From Glutinoglossum americanum (lineage: Eukaryota > Ascomycota > Geoglossomycetes > Geoglossales > Geoglossaceae), in the NCBI GenBank assembly GCA_020080175.1, contig JAGHQL010000232.1, positions 1-32,899 on the forward strand: a stretch of DNA of 32,899 nucleotides. The letters run 5' to 3'. The notes beneath the pieces are model-generated. The model did no database searches and was not told the DNA's origin. It saw nothing but the letters and a program-made list of their open reading frames with translations. Positions 10,560-20,917 of this stretch are shown one piece after another. Positions within the stretch are counted from its first letter, which is position 1. The number at the start of each line of letters is the position of its first letter. A program made the position numbers and the translations under genes.

Positions 10560-12896
10560 ATGAAATCTTCGGCGATCACCTGGCTCGCCTTGCTGCGGGC
10601 ATTTGCTCCGACCTTGGCTTTTGCTGATGCCAATCCTCTTCCAGCTGTTACGGATCAGCCGAAGTTCTATTTTCCACGGGTGGTCAAGCGCATGATCTAC
10701 ACGAATACTACCTCTTCCGAGACGTCGACATCAGAGCAGGAACGAGTTCCTCTAACCGTCACTTCCACCAATGATCTAGAGAGCTTTTTCAGTTCTTTAA
10801 GCTCTGATACCACCACCGGGGCCCTTGCAAATACGACTACAACCCCGACTCCGGTCGCGGTGGACCTCCCTGGCGCTGTCTCTACTGTTGGCGATACTGT
10901 ACCCATTCTCCCCCCAATAGCGACTTCTGCAGATGGCATTGCAGTTTCTACGCTAGTTGATGGAGGGACATCAACTCTCTTTACACCGGGTGTTATTCCT
11001 GGGTTCACTCCTGGAGTTGTGCCTACTTCCACAACGGACACCCCTGCTATCACGGTCAACCCAGACTCACCTGCTGCACCGGCAGTCGACTCGCTGGTGC
11101 CTGGCACTGGTGGAATTGTTCCTGTGCTTGATGCCAGTTTACCTACTCCACCAAGTACTGTAGCTCCTGGCATCGATTCACCTGCTGCTTCATCGGCTAC
11201 TGATCTCCCGACAGCTCCGTTGACCGCTCTTGTACCCGATATTAGTTTACCTACTATCCCATCGATCACAGACATACCTGCTATTCTATCGGTTGACCCT
11301 CTGGCATCTAGCACCAGTTTGCCTGATGCTACGTCCACTACCGATGTTCCCGTGGCTCCATTGATTGTTCCTCTCGTGTCCGACACTGCACCCGCCGTTC
11401 CGTCGGTCGACCCTCTCGCGCTTGGCACCAACCCACCCGCTGTTTCGACTACTGATCTCCCTACGGCTCCGATAATCATTCCTCTCGTGTCTGATACTGG
11501 GTTACCCGTGCCTGTGTCGAGTACCGATGTACCTGTTCCGTTGGTCGTCACTCTGGATACCGGCATACCTTCTGCTCTACCGAGTACAGTGGTGCCAATC
11601 ACAGATTTGCCTGTTCCGACTCTTGCCCCGACCACAGACACGGCCCTAGTACCTACGGTTACCGATCCCGCAGTGCCTGCCACAGAGCCAGCCGGTGCTA
11701 CTACTGGTATCACTGGCCCTGCAACAGGTTCAGATGGAGTTGCAGCAACAACATACCTCCCGACCGCCCCTACCCCTGATGCACCAGCTGTCATTACCTC
11801 AGCGCCGACTAAATATGCAAATGACACTACGCCAAGTACTGATGGCGCCCCGGTCAAATCGTTAGATATTGCCACAGGTGATGCTTCCGACGCCTCTAGC
11901 CTGAGTGGAGATGCACCTCAGACTATCATGCCGACAGCCACAGATACCGCAACAAGCCAGTGGCTTCCGCCACTTATAGTTACCCAAACGGATGCACCTA
12001 GCACCTTATCAGATGCTTCACCTACACAAACGGGGATCCCCTCAGGCTTACCAAAGGCCATCGCTCCAAATGGTGGGGTGCCAAGTGAGCCTCGAAATAC
12101 GACCATGATCCAAATCGGGTTTATATACAAGATCCCGTATCCATTTGTTGTCGCGAGTTCGATAACTGCTGCTCAAATATTCAACTTTTTACCAAAGGGC
12201 ATCGCCTACGATCTCGGTATCCCTGAGGACCAGGTCACCATGCGCACATTGGAGCCCTACGACACTTCAAAGGACCTTGGCTACGTTACAACACTTGCCC
12301 TTGCCTACATTCCTGTAGATCTGGTCGATCAACTTGCGCTAGACCTACACACGCCATATTCAAACCTCTACAAGAACCCAGATACGGCAGTTTCTTGCCT
12401 CATGGACTTGATCAATCCTAGCTTCCCTATTCTAGCGGGACAAGGTCTAGCTTCTAACCCTTCTAATAGTGCTGGTGGGGACCCGCAAGCTTCTTCGGGT
12501 GCCGGAGAGGGTTCGGTATTTTCAGGGGGAAACCCAAATTCTGGTCCAATCAATATTAAGACTATGGGCATTGGTCTAACTACTGCTCTTGGAAGTGTTG
12601 CGTACGTTGCTGCTATATTTGTCGTAGCGAGGAGATATAAAAAGCGGAGACAGCGACATCAGAGGTCGAGCTCTTTATCGAGCGTCATAGGAGAGCGGGA
12701 AGGGGTGGGTAGCGGGCCGTTGATGGGTGGTGGCTTAGCGCCTGGCGACAGAGAAACGCCTGGTGGCAGAGCTACCCCCGGGAACGGACGTGAGAGTAGA
12801 GGCAGCAGGGGCAGCGGACGAAGTGGCGGCAACAGCGCCCGGACGCAAAACATATCAGCTCCGATGATGGCTGAGAATTCCCTGGGATGGAATTGA
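10560..12896 (+). CDS. MSB2: Msb2-type signalling mucin, osmosensor and surface sensor
   Basis: Single exon, 778 residues. Residues 1 to about 23 form a signal peptide (basic start, hydrophobic core, Ala-rich end). About residues 45-500 are a Ser/Thr/Pro-rich mucin region with imperfect repeats around a TTDLPTAP core. At about 512-623 is a folded juxtamembrane domain with the motifs YPFV, AQIFNFLPKGIAYDLGI, EPYDTSKDLGY and LHTPYSNLY, which I recognise as the Hkr1/Msb2 homology domain. A single membrane helix lies near 668-689, followed by a basic cytoplasmic tail rich in Arg, Gly and Ser that ends in MAENSLGWN, a terminus conserved in filamentous-fungal Msb2. Known family role: senses osmotic or surface cues and feeds the Cdc42/Ste11 MAP-kinase branches (HOG, filamentation, appressorium formation). 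The mucin part is expected to be heavily O-glycosylated and shed by cleavage. The long upstream spacer suggests elaborate regulation, but no particular site is proven. Confidence 0.95.
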   Translation: MKSSAITWLALLRAFAPTLAFADANPLPAVTDQPKFYFPRVVKRMIYTNTTSSETSTSEQERVPLTVTSTNDLESFFSSLSSDTTTGALANTTTTPTPVAVDLPGAVSTVGDTVPILPPIATSADGIAVSTLVDGGTSTLFTPGVIPGFTPGVVPTSTTDTPAITVNPDSPAAPAVDSLVPGTGGIVPVLDASLPTPPSTVAPGIDSPAASSATDLPTAPLTALVPDISLPTIPSITDIPAILSVDPLASSTSLPDATSTTDVPVAPLIVPLVSDTAPAVPSVDPLALGTNPPAVSTTDLPTAPIIIPLVSDTGLPVPVSSTDVPVPLVVTLDTGIPSALPSTVVPITDLPVPTLAPTTDTALVPTVTDPAVPATEPAGATTGITGPATGSDGVAATTYLPTAPTPDAPAVITSAPTKYANDTTPSTDGAPVKSLDIATGDASDASSLSGDAPQTIMPTATDTATSQWLPPLIVTQTDAPSTLSDASPTQTGIPSGLPKAIAPNGGVPSEPRNTTMIQIGFIYKIPYPFVVASSITAAQIFNFLPKGIAYDLGIPEDQVTMRTLEPYDTSKDLGYVTTLALAYIPVDLVDQLALDLHTPYSNLYKNPDTAVSCLMDLINPSFPILAGQGLASNPSNSAGGDPQASSGAGEGSVFSGGNPNSGPINIKTMGIGLTTALGSVAYVAAIFVVARRYKKRRQRHQRSSSLSSVIGEREGVGSGPLMGGGLAPGDRETPGGRATPGNGRESRGSRGSGRSGGNSARTQNISAPMMAENSLGWN
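11190..11600 (+). repeat. Degenerate internal repeats in the MSB2 mucin domain
   Basis: Related blocks begin near 11202, 11343 and 11455, each encoding variants of TDLPTAPL followed by PLVSDT-like and SVDPLA-like segments. Spacing is about 141 and 112 bp, so the repeat is diverged and has been reshuffled, as in other cell-wall mucins. Confidence 0.65.
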
Positions 12897-15253
12897 TTGT
12901 CTATCCTCCCTGGCTGGTTCTCCCTCTTTTGATACGACCCCTCTCTAGAGTTGCCTTCGATATTACGGGTTTTCCGCATTTGGCAAACGCCGATAAAGTC
13001 TCGATATTTAAAAATCGTTCTGAGCGTGTACAATACCCATCTGAAAATTGCCAGTCAACAAATACCGTTGCGCCCAACTTTTTACTTTTTTCTTTGACAT
13101 GGTCTTCAATTCTTCATGCCGGCATTGGCAGTCCCATGCCGGCCATAGACAATCCATCCTTGGATGGTGTTTTGTTCTCTTACCATTTGGCTTGTGGGTG
13201 GGGGTTCTTATGAGATATGGTTTGGTGACATGAGCCAGGAGAGCTAATTTTCTGGGCCCTGATTCGTCTCACGTCCCACAGACGAAGAAGAGCTCAAACC
13301 TTGTATATTTACCCCTTACTGGCTCTACCTACTCTAGACACAATCGCTTTGTCTCTTTGCTTTGTCAATCTTGCACGTGCAAAAACCCTGTTTTCCCTCA
13401 AATGTAACTCCTTCTACATCTTAACTAATAGCGGTTGGAATTGAAGAAATAGGAGTATTGGGAAGAGGGAAACAGGTGGTTGTAAAAGGGGGGTTCGGTG
13501 AATACGGGAATCCAATACAATCATCATACAAAATTTTCTCACCCCGCGCGTGTTCGCCCTACCTGCCCTCTTTATCTTTCCTGCGAGATGTGAACGAGGG
13601 ATATGCGTACGTGATCTGTCCCCCGCGCCGGACCAAAGGGGTCATACATCCGACACAGCACTACACCTCGCCCTAAGAAAAAGAAATTTTCATGAAAAAG
13701 GAAAGGGGCTTGTGAAAAAAAAACAAATTCTTTCACACTCGTTATCAGATCAATTTCGCCATCAGCCGCCCCTGAAACGAGAAGGTAGCAAGCAAGCATT
13801 TAACCTCAACACCAATTCCAATCTTGCAGCCTGTCTATTCCCCCATTTCCCACAGTATGGATATGCCCAGCCTGGTGATCCAATACCCCCCAGAACGAAG
13901 GCTTCATTCTCGTCCATCAAACCAACTCATATTTTTTCACCCTCGACCCACTTCAGCCCGTCAAGGGTTTTATGCGCATGCGGGATGCACAACATCCTCC
14001 ATCCCCATGCAATGCACGAACTTAACCACTTACATATGCTACCACCACTCCTGGTATGCGACGCAAACATCGCAAAAAAATAAAAATATCCTGCACGTCT
14101 GTATGTAAAAGCACGTACGCACGTCCGTATACAGAAGACTACATCTTCTTCTGACGGTTCGATCTTCCCCCGCATTATCTCCCCCTCCAGGTCGTTTCAT
14201 GAGTAAATGATGGAGGCGTGGGAATCTAGATAGCGAGCGGAACGCATAACACGGTTTCCGTCTCTGCCGCGCCCCTCCCTAACCATTCGGCCCCGAACGC
14301 TTTTTTTTCAACCTTTTCTACTTTCCGGGACCCACATCCCCGCCGTGCTGGCTAGGTGCAAATCAGAAATGCAACGGCTGCAGGCATATTCCTTCAATGC
14401 ACACCATCTTACCATCAGTTCCCCCCCCCGCAGAGTGGCAGAGAACCCCCGTGTTTTCGGGTCTCTTTTTTTTCAACCCGAGAAGGCTTTTTCCAAAATA
14501 TGTAGGGAGTATGTATGTTGTACTGTAGGTACGGTACATACATGCATGTTAGCGTGGGTAAGCAAGCCTCTCGTTCGGGGGTTCAGGTACCTAAAGAGGG
14601 AGGCACTCTGCTCTTAGGACGTGTATATATTATTTTAATTAATTCCCAGTTCTTCTCTTTCTACTACGTGACCCTTGTTGCCTTCCCGCCTCCCTGCCCC
14701 CCTGCTCTCTACGCCGGGCAGTCGGAAGTTAAAGGAAGAAATAGAAAGAGAATAATTTCTTATCCTTGGTTATCTCTACCCCTCCATTCGGCTGGCTGGC
14801 CTACGCAAATCCTGGGATGTTGCTTTTTCTGACAAAACCATAAATAAAAAAATAAATAAAAGACCAGGACCCTTCCAGGTATTTAGTTGATGCCGCGTTC
14901 AATGTGAGTTGAGTTGGTTCTTCATTTCTTCTTAGATTAAAAAGAATTATTCCTGAGATCCTGCATTAAAGGCAATGTTAACTAACGAAAGGAAGGCTAC
15001 CTTTTTCCCCACCAGTCTTTCCGAACATAAAAGGAACAGCTCCAGCGCATTAACTGGGCCCCACGATTTCTCTCCGATAGATCAGACGAGGGCAGGAAGG
15101 GAACGAGACACATGAGAACCAGATTAAATTAGATGACGGGGTGAATCACATGGTAAGGAGTGGAAAATTGATGGCCCCCTTTACCGACTTTTACCTCCAA
15201 CATCGCTCGATATCGTACCATCCAACAGTGTTAGCGTACCGAAGTGAAAAGAA
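12897..15253. other. Convergent spacer between MSB2 and FKBP12
   Basis: 2.36 kb between two stop codons, so mostly 3' untranslated and terminator sequence. The longest open frame (13550-14083, 177 codons) shows no domain, signal or membrane segment and lies between convergent genes, so I do not call it. No tRNA, snRNA or repeat was recognised. Confidence 0.65.
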
Positions 15254-16103
15254 CTACGATGACTGCTCTGACACCCACTTATCGGTCCCTTTTCGTTTGA
15301 TGTCTTTAAGCTCGACATCGCTAGATGTTGGACGGTGGTTGTTAGTTTTTCCCGTGTGATACTTCTGGGCGTCTGAGTTGGAATGCCAGGGAAACGTACA
15401 AGATAAGTTGACTGTTCGGAGGGATATGGCCCGGGAAGCCCCTGGTGCGCCATTGGAAGCCTCGTCAGTAATCCCTTGTGCAATACTTTTGACAGCCGCC
15501 ACTAGCATCGAAGCAAGGGGGGATTCTCTTATCGGGGGCTAAGATCTTACTTATCGCCGTAGGCGTAATCACTACATGGTAAAAGAACGATGGAGGTTAG
15601 CAATTGGGTCTCGTAGATGTGGGTGTGGATACCCAGCAGGCATACTGGCGGCATACCTCGTGATTGTCAATTCAGACTTCTCGCCTAAGGACATTTGCAC
15701 AACCGCCGTTTCCCAACCTAAATCTCCCGCGAAAGGGAAAGGGTCAGTAAGTCCACACGCGTTAGAGTAATTCTGGAGTCCCTTAGAAGCGCTACCGGCA
15801 AGACTGAAGCGGCCGAACCTTGAATGACCTTTCCTGCGCCGATTAACGTTTCGAAGTCCCCGCGATTTACCGAGGTATCAAATCTAGACAAGAAAATGCC
15901 CTCGGATGTTAGCCTCCGCGGAGTGAAGGGGTGAAGGAGGCCACTGTTCCCATATTTCGGATAGCGGAGACTTACTGTTTGCCCTTGTTGCCCGGCTGCG
16001 TTGGATCAAACAGCCAACCAGTGTATTCGATTTTGACCGTATCTCCTTCGGCCGGAATATCCTTTTTGTCGCTTGCCTTCAAGACCTTTCTGGTGACACC
16101 CAT
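15254..16103 (-). CDS. FPR1: FKBP12-type peptidyl-prolyl isomerase, FK506/rapamycin-binding, six exons
   Basis: Model: complement(join(15254..15320, 15400..15441, 15551..15571, 15657..15717, 15819..15883, 15976..16103)), 127 residues. Every intron is GT-AG, all have pyrimidine-rich ends, and most show CTAAC/CTGAC-type branch sites. The protein starts MGVTRKVL and covers a whole FKBP domain. Expected drug- and proline-pocket residues are present: Tyr27, Phe44, Asp45, Phe53, Val62, Ile63, Trp66, Tyr87 and Phe106. There is no signal peptide or other domain, so it is the small cytosolic form. Known role: cis-trans isomerisation of prolyl bonds; drug-bound FKBP12 inhibits calcineurin or TOR. Oddities are a 21-nt exon 4 encoding SDYAYGDK across its borders, and a C-terminal extension of about 17 residues beyond the usual end of the fold. 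The intron density hides the gene from a plain ORF scan. Confidence 0.94.
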
Positions 16104-18408
16104 GTTGGTATGGTACGAGCCTGCTGGCTTGCGAGTGTTCTAGGGTGGTAGAGGAGAATCCAAGCTTGACCACTCGATCTGAAACCGAGGGATTAGATCT
16201 TTGGGGGTGAAGAAGCGACAATAGTCAGTTGTAGAGGTAGAAATATCGTTGGAAAGAGCAACTATGAAATGATCCATCGTCGAGGGACAGCTTTTGGTAT
16301 TTAAGGTCGTCCGAGAAACGCGTGAGGAATGATGCAACGGGATTCTAGAGCGGTTAAGCGCAATCGAGGCTGGGACAGGAGGGGGGCGAAGGACTGGATA
16401 TTGGATAGGAAGTTCTGGAACGGCGGGTTCATACCAGAAAGTTTTGGTTGCTCGGAGTAACCGTCATTGTTCGAGGTCGAGTGGTGGCCATGACCTTACC
16501 ACCATATGGGTTTGAAAAAAGTACATTCGTTGATTGTGGACCAATTGTTAGTCGAAGTCCGATCATGTATGCAGAGGCCCCCATTTATCGATGGCGTCGC
16601 TGGCTCTTGACATGCTGCTAGCTTTTTCTCAATGGGACTAGAGGGCGACGCAAACGGGAGTTCCGCATTCGGCCAAGCGAAAACACGCGCCACCTTCAGA
16701 TGGCGAATACCACCAATCCCATCCTTTGCTTGGAGGATTCTTCTGCCCCAATCCAAGCCCCAACATCAGTTGATGTATTAGAGATTTCCGGGAGCGCACC
16801 AACACAAGATGGGATGGGGCCGATCAGCTACTGATACCGCATTCTGATGGCTGTTTGGTCTCGCCACATTGCGACCCATACGTAAATGTAGGTACCAACG
16901 CCGTGAGCCATGTGAGTCAAAATCTCATCGGCCATGGTTGCCACCACAACATGGCTCCAATTGTTCGGAAGAACGTGTCAAGAGAGTTGGGAATCGAATT
17001 GACTGTCTCTATCATCAAGACAGGAAGAAACTGTCATCTCGTCGTCCGATTTGTGGGTGACATTGCACTAGAACAACTCATCGTGAGTGCGAGACTTTTT
17101 GCCTCTCTAGGTCAAAACAAGCTGAGATCTGTGGCTATAGTATCGTGCAGGGATTCTTATCTCAATGGACTGGAGACTGAAAATGGATACTATGTAATTG
17201 GAGGTTGGTGGCTTGTAATGGCGATGTGCATCTAACGCTCTCGAAAACGCCATCCTTCCGGAGGTCTGCCGTGCTTCCGCTGCTGCCTGTCGTACTGCTG
17301 CCCTCAGCAGCATGGAACGGGAGGACTACTGTAACTGGCGCAGCGGTACTTTCCGGTGCATGAGTACTTTTGCCGCCCTTACATTGTGGGGGCATTCGCG
17401 GTTTGGGAGTGGTGGTATTCTACAATTTGGCTGGCTGGGCTTGCTTCAAAGAGGGCCAGTAATGCAGCGATGGGATGGCGTCACCACTCTGCCTTGGAGC
17501 CGGGACCGTATCCTGTGAGCCAGGATCCAAGTGAAATTCCCAGTGGATTCGGCAGTTGTATGGCGTAAGCCTTTAGCGGCTGGTTCCCGCTGCCGAAGCG
17601 ACCATTTGACAGTTGTCCCGACAGTTTCATGTCCTATATCCTAGAGCTCCTTTCACGCCTCAGACGTGGCTGGTTGTTATTGTCCAAGGACCGTGAGCGG
17701 TTCGTCCTTCATTTCAGGGAAGGCTGTACATTTTCAAATTCAACCACGATGTTGGCTCGATTCAAATGGAGGACGTCCAATTCTTTCTGGAAGACGACTT
17801 AGCAGACGGGGTACCATAGCACTAAGAAATCCGAATAACGCAAAATGGATCTGCAACCGGCGGGCCGAGCCATAATTGCGGCAGGCAGTTCGTATTCGTT
17901 GAGGAAACAAGTTTGTCAACTTTCCCCTCTTCGGTGGTGTGCAATGATGTGGCGAGAACCGGTCTGGGACGAGGGTCAGCCGCTGGTTTCACGCACCCCC
18001 ATGTCTAAGGTATAATCGCTTGTCAATTGACAGCCTATCCCGGCTCATGCTGTTATGTTTAGCTTCTGCTGTATGACGATCCATATCGCGATCCAGGCTG
18101 CGTATGCAATCTCGTGTTGACGGCAGATGTGTTCTGCATTGCCGAACATTCCGCAGCATGCTCGAGTGTATCTGCCCTTGTAGCGTAAAATAACATGACC
18201 TGGACGTGTATTGCAGAAGGACTAGCGGACTAGCTGCGGGTGGTTGATTTCCTCCGCCCGGATTGTTTCCCGGAGCCCCCTAGGAGGGCAAGTTTGTGGG
18301 GGAACTGCACTGAAAACCTTGTGACTTTTGAATCTTGGAATAACTCAGAGAACTATTCGGTACAAAAGTTGCCCCTCCTCCCCGACGATTTGAGGGATTG
18401 CTTGTGTA
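16104..18408. other. Unresolved gap between FKBP12 and HIS2, possible intron-rich gene or pseudogene
   Basis: 2.3 kb upstream of FKBP12 and downstream of HIS2, both on the minus strand. No family was recognised. On the + strand several protein-like frames follow each other: 16855-17235, 17337-17568 (rich in Trp and aromatics, with a membrane-like stretch PYIVGAFAVWEWW), about 17609-17680, and 17717-17815 after a TTTCAG acceptor-like site (GRLYIFKFNHDVG to DDLADGVP, then stop). I could not join them into one model with sound donors and phases. Minus-strand frames over 17162-17395 look Ser/Thr/Pro-rich but are also unsupported. Confidence 0.4.
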
Positions 18409-19627
18409 CTATGCTATGGTATACAACTCCTCTGTCGCTGGTGCTGTCATCTGCAATACTTGAGGAGTATCTAGGAGCTGACGTTTTTCAATGTCATTGG
18501 CCCTCACGGATTCTCCCTGGCCGTTGACCTCTGATTCGAAAGAGGGCTTCATGTTCACTCTCCTTAGAATTGGTGATGATATTGATTGCTCCCACTCAGC
18601 AGTAGGCATGGTCGAGATGGACACATTAGGGAACCTACTATCTGAGCTGGCCTTTCCTCTGTCTAAGAAATGCAGAGTCAGTATACCGACGTCCTTGACG
18701 AACTGCAAAACCCGGTCGTAGTTCAACATGACCTGATCCACAGAATGACTGTCATCTGACAGAGTGAATCGGCCGTTTTTCTCTAGGAAAACCTAACAAA
18801 AGGCAAGTTAATTTATACCTAATGATTGTGTTTTGATTATTTAATTAATAATGAAAGTGTCACGCACCTTGGAAATCTCAGCATTGGGGTACGGCTCGCT
18901 CATTCCCTTTCGTAGGCTTGCCGAATTCAACTCCATCAGACCACCATAACTCTGGATGAACGTTAGATTCCGCAATATCCGCTCCCACACCCCTTCCCAC
19001 TTTTGAAAGCTACACTCGGGATCATCGCTCTGAAGTCGTATGAGGTCAAAGTGGCCCACAATCGGTGGCTTCAAGGCCTGGAGCATCTCAAATTGGGTGT
19101 CAAAATAATCTTGGAAGACCAGCTCATCGGTTCCGCCAGCGGCTCTTCGCGCTTTCTCGTACAACGGACGACTATAGTCGATCGGTATGTTACGCACGTG
19201 ATGTACCGAACCAACGAGCAGATCATAATGATATTGTCTTAGGAGGTCTTCAATGACTCCAGTGGATGAGGGGCGAATATAATCGCATTCAAATCCAATG
19301 AGGATAGTGATCTCTGACTCATAAGCTTGTTTCAACCGTGCGGCCTCTTTGTAGTACGCCGCAAAGATCTTGTAGAGATCTGCGGGCGTTTGATTGGTTT
19401 CAATCTGATCACCCACGACCTATTAGACCTTCTCACATTTGTTCTAACATTATGAGGGAGACACCAACTTCGTCCGGGTAGAGATCACAGTGGCGGTCCC
19501 GCGGCATGTGTTCCGTCAAGGCAAATACACGAAACTTCCGGGAGATGGCTGTCTGCACCATTTCCTCCAGCGTATTCTGGGCATGTCCACAAAATTGCCC
19601 CGAGTGGCTATGGTGTGAGAATGGCAT
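18409..19627 (-). CDS. HIS2: Histidinol-phosphatase, PHP family, three exons
   Basis: Model: complement(join(18409..18792, 18868..19404, 19469..19627)), 359 residues, both introns phase 0. It catalyses the penultimate step of histidine synthesis, hydrolysis of histidinol phosphate to histidinol. The PHP metal-binding motifs are visible in order: HSHSGQFC at residues 6-13, TEHMPR near 39, GFECDY, SVHH, VGHFD, and DDSHSVDQV near the C-terminal side. The start at MPFSHHSHSG matches the family; a Met five codons upstream is less likely. For intron 1 the acceptor at 19405 is preferred over one slightly upstream because it gives PDEIETNQTPADL, matching the family pattern. The 3' donor is GTGCGT, a minor variant. 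The last 55 or so residues after SISTMPTAEWEQ are polar and not obviously conserved; an unseen intron there is possible. Expected cytosolic. A Gcn4-type site lies upstream. Confidence 0.93.
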
Positions 19628-19902
19628 CGTAGACAATGTCAAAAGCCTGAGATGTAAGATTTTGACGATGCTCTGCGATTAAATTTAAGATAAATAAGAA
19701 TTGCTATAAAGGGCTTCGCTAGATACATACCCGGTCGCCGAGGAGGAAGCAGACTCTACATAGTTTCCGAAGGAGAGTATCCGATCGCACGGGTTAAAAG
19801 AAATAGATGAAGATACGTGGTTTAGGTATAGAAAGTATGAGCCCCTGGAGCAGGTGGGGCCCAGTGGGATCCGATTGATAATGGATAACTAAAAAATTAA
19901 AG

Positions 19903-19908
19903 GAGTCA
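19903..19908 (-). promoter_or_regulatory. Gcn4/CPC1-type TGACTC element upstream of HIS2
   Basis: TGACTC on the minus strand about 276 bp before the HIS2 start codon. Amino-acid biosynthesis genes in fungi are commonly controlled by Gcn4/CpcA-type bZIP factors through this core under amino-acid starvation. A single 6-bp match is weak alone; position and the nature of the gene support it. Confidence 0.4.
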
Positions 19909-19952
19909 CAAGGGAATCGGGATTTTTCTATCCCCTGGATATCACCAGGGGC

Positions 19953-19958
19953 AAAAAA
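19953..19958 (-). terminator. Pol III T6 terminator of tRNA-Arg
   Basis: Six T residues on the minus strand immediately after the discriminator base of the tRNA, as expected for RNA polymerase III termination. Confidence 0.85.
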
Positions 19959-20047
19959 CGAGTGATGCAGGATTCGAACCTGCAACCCCGGACTTTTCCG
20001 GACATCTCAAGTAGGAGGTCCGTACGCTGCCATTGCGCCAATCACCC
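19959..20047 (-). tRNA. tRNA-Arg(CCU) with a 17-nt intron
   Basis: Complete cloverleaf on the minus strand. The acceptor GGGTGAT pairs with ATCACTC (one G-U). The D-arm is GCGC-AATGGCA-GCGT. The anticodon stem CGGAC pairs with GTCCG, with loop CTCCTA/A and anticodon CCT at 20015-20013. The T-arm is GCAGG-TTCGAAT-CCTGC. The variable loop is GGGTT. The intron at 20011-19995 sits one base after the anticodon, the canonical nuclear position. It contains a second GTCCG copy, so two foldings are possible in the precursor; using the distal copy gives a normal 5-nt variable loop. A T6 stretch at 19958-19953 directly follows and serves as Pol III terminator. Confidence 0.95.
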
Positions 20048-20304
20048 GAACTCTTTTTGTGGCGACTTTTATCTACTAAATGTGACTACAAGCACGCCAA
20101 GACTTGGCAGGCAGGCAATTCGCTCAAGAATGCTGCACACCACTACGACGATAATTGTTTCCCTGTCTAACTTTTGGGAAACACTCCCCTGTATTCCGGG
20201 CGTAGATCTTACATGACTTGAAAATAAGTGAATCATTATCATACAAGCAGACATGGACAACTTTTGTAGGCCTCAGAACTCTCTTTATTGGTCTCGGTCT
20301 TATT

Positions 20305-20917
20305 CTATGACTTAGGTGGCGGCTCGTCAATAGCTATCACGATAGCAGTGGCGTATGCGCCATCATGGCTAATGGATAATCTAGCCTCATGTGCCTCTTC
20401 CGCCTCCCCTTCCACTTCATTCCCCGTCCCACCCCCTAGCTGACGTAGTGCGGCTTTGTTCCCGGGAGTATTCTTTGTAGTTTGTGGTCGTGGAGGAGTA
20501 TCAATAAGCATGTGCGGCCGACCATCTTTCGACCCAATCGTGATTTCGTGAAATCTTACTCGACGGGAACGTATAGCCTTGATCGCTGCTTCCTTTGCAG
20601 CCCATCTGTAGTGAGCCCAACTGAGATCAGCAAATGTGATTCACGCTCAGGCTACTTGTCCTAGGATATATGAGCACTCACCTCCCAGCAAGGAATTCTG
20701 CGAGCCCCCGCGTATTGTGGGTTTGGCCATTGGTTGGTGGGAGTTGTTTCTCCTTTAATGTTTGTTGCAAGGCCTTTAGTTCTCGGGGGTTGAAAATCTT
20801 TCTTAGGAACGGCCGGTGCCACTTCCCATTATCTTTACTTATCAGATCATAAATCCTGTGAATCTTGCAAATATCAATACCAACGGAGATCGGATAAGGG
20901 AATGGTCGAGAGGGCAT
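20305..20917 (-). CDS. PPT2: 4'-phosphopantetheinyl transferase, AcpS/Ppt2 type (mitochondrial holo-ACP synthase), two exons
   Basis: Model: complement(join(20305..20605, 20682..20917)), 178 residues, one 76-bp intron with GTGAGT donor. It transfers the 4'-phosphopantetheine arm of CoA to a Ser of an acyl carrier protein. AcpS motifs are all present: VGIDICKIHRI near residues 12-22 (metal/CoA Asp), WAAKEAAIKAI just after the splice junction (the Lys/Glu motif), and SISHDGAYATA near the C-terminus. The small size matches stand-alone AcpS enzymes, as opposed to the Sfp type or the domain inside fungal fatty acid synthase. In yeast Ppt2 modifies mitochondrial ACP; the same target is inferred here. 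No strong presequence is visible. A Gly/Glu-rich loop around residues 130-150 is an insertion. It shares a 192-bp divergent promoter with RAD4. Confidence 0.93.

Noticed and set aside
10697-11875. 392-codon open frame antisense to MSB2
   Set aside because: It mirrors the Ser/Thr/Pro-rich codons of the mucin domain (reading as Val/Gly/Thr repeats); such antisense openness is a composition effect, and the + strand protein is clearly Msb2.
13550-14083. 177-codon + frame between MSB2 and FKBP12
   Set aside because: Lies in convergent 3' sequence, has no domain or signal, and several other frames over it are equally open.
17162-17395. Ser/Thr/Pro-rich minus frame resembling part of a cell-wall protein
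   Set aside because: An in-frame stop lies just upstream, no signal peptide or GPI-type end can be attached, and the + strand frames over the same DNA are equally plausible.
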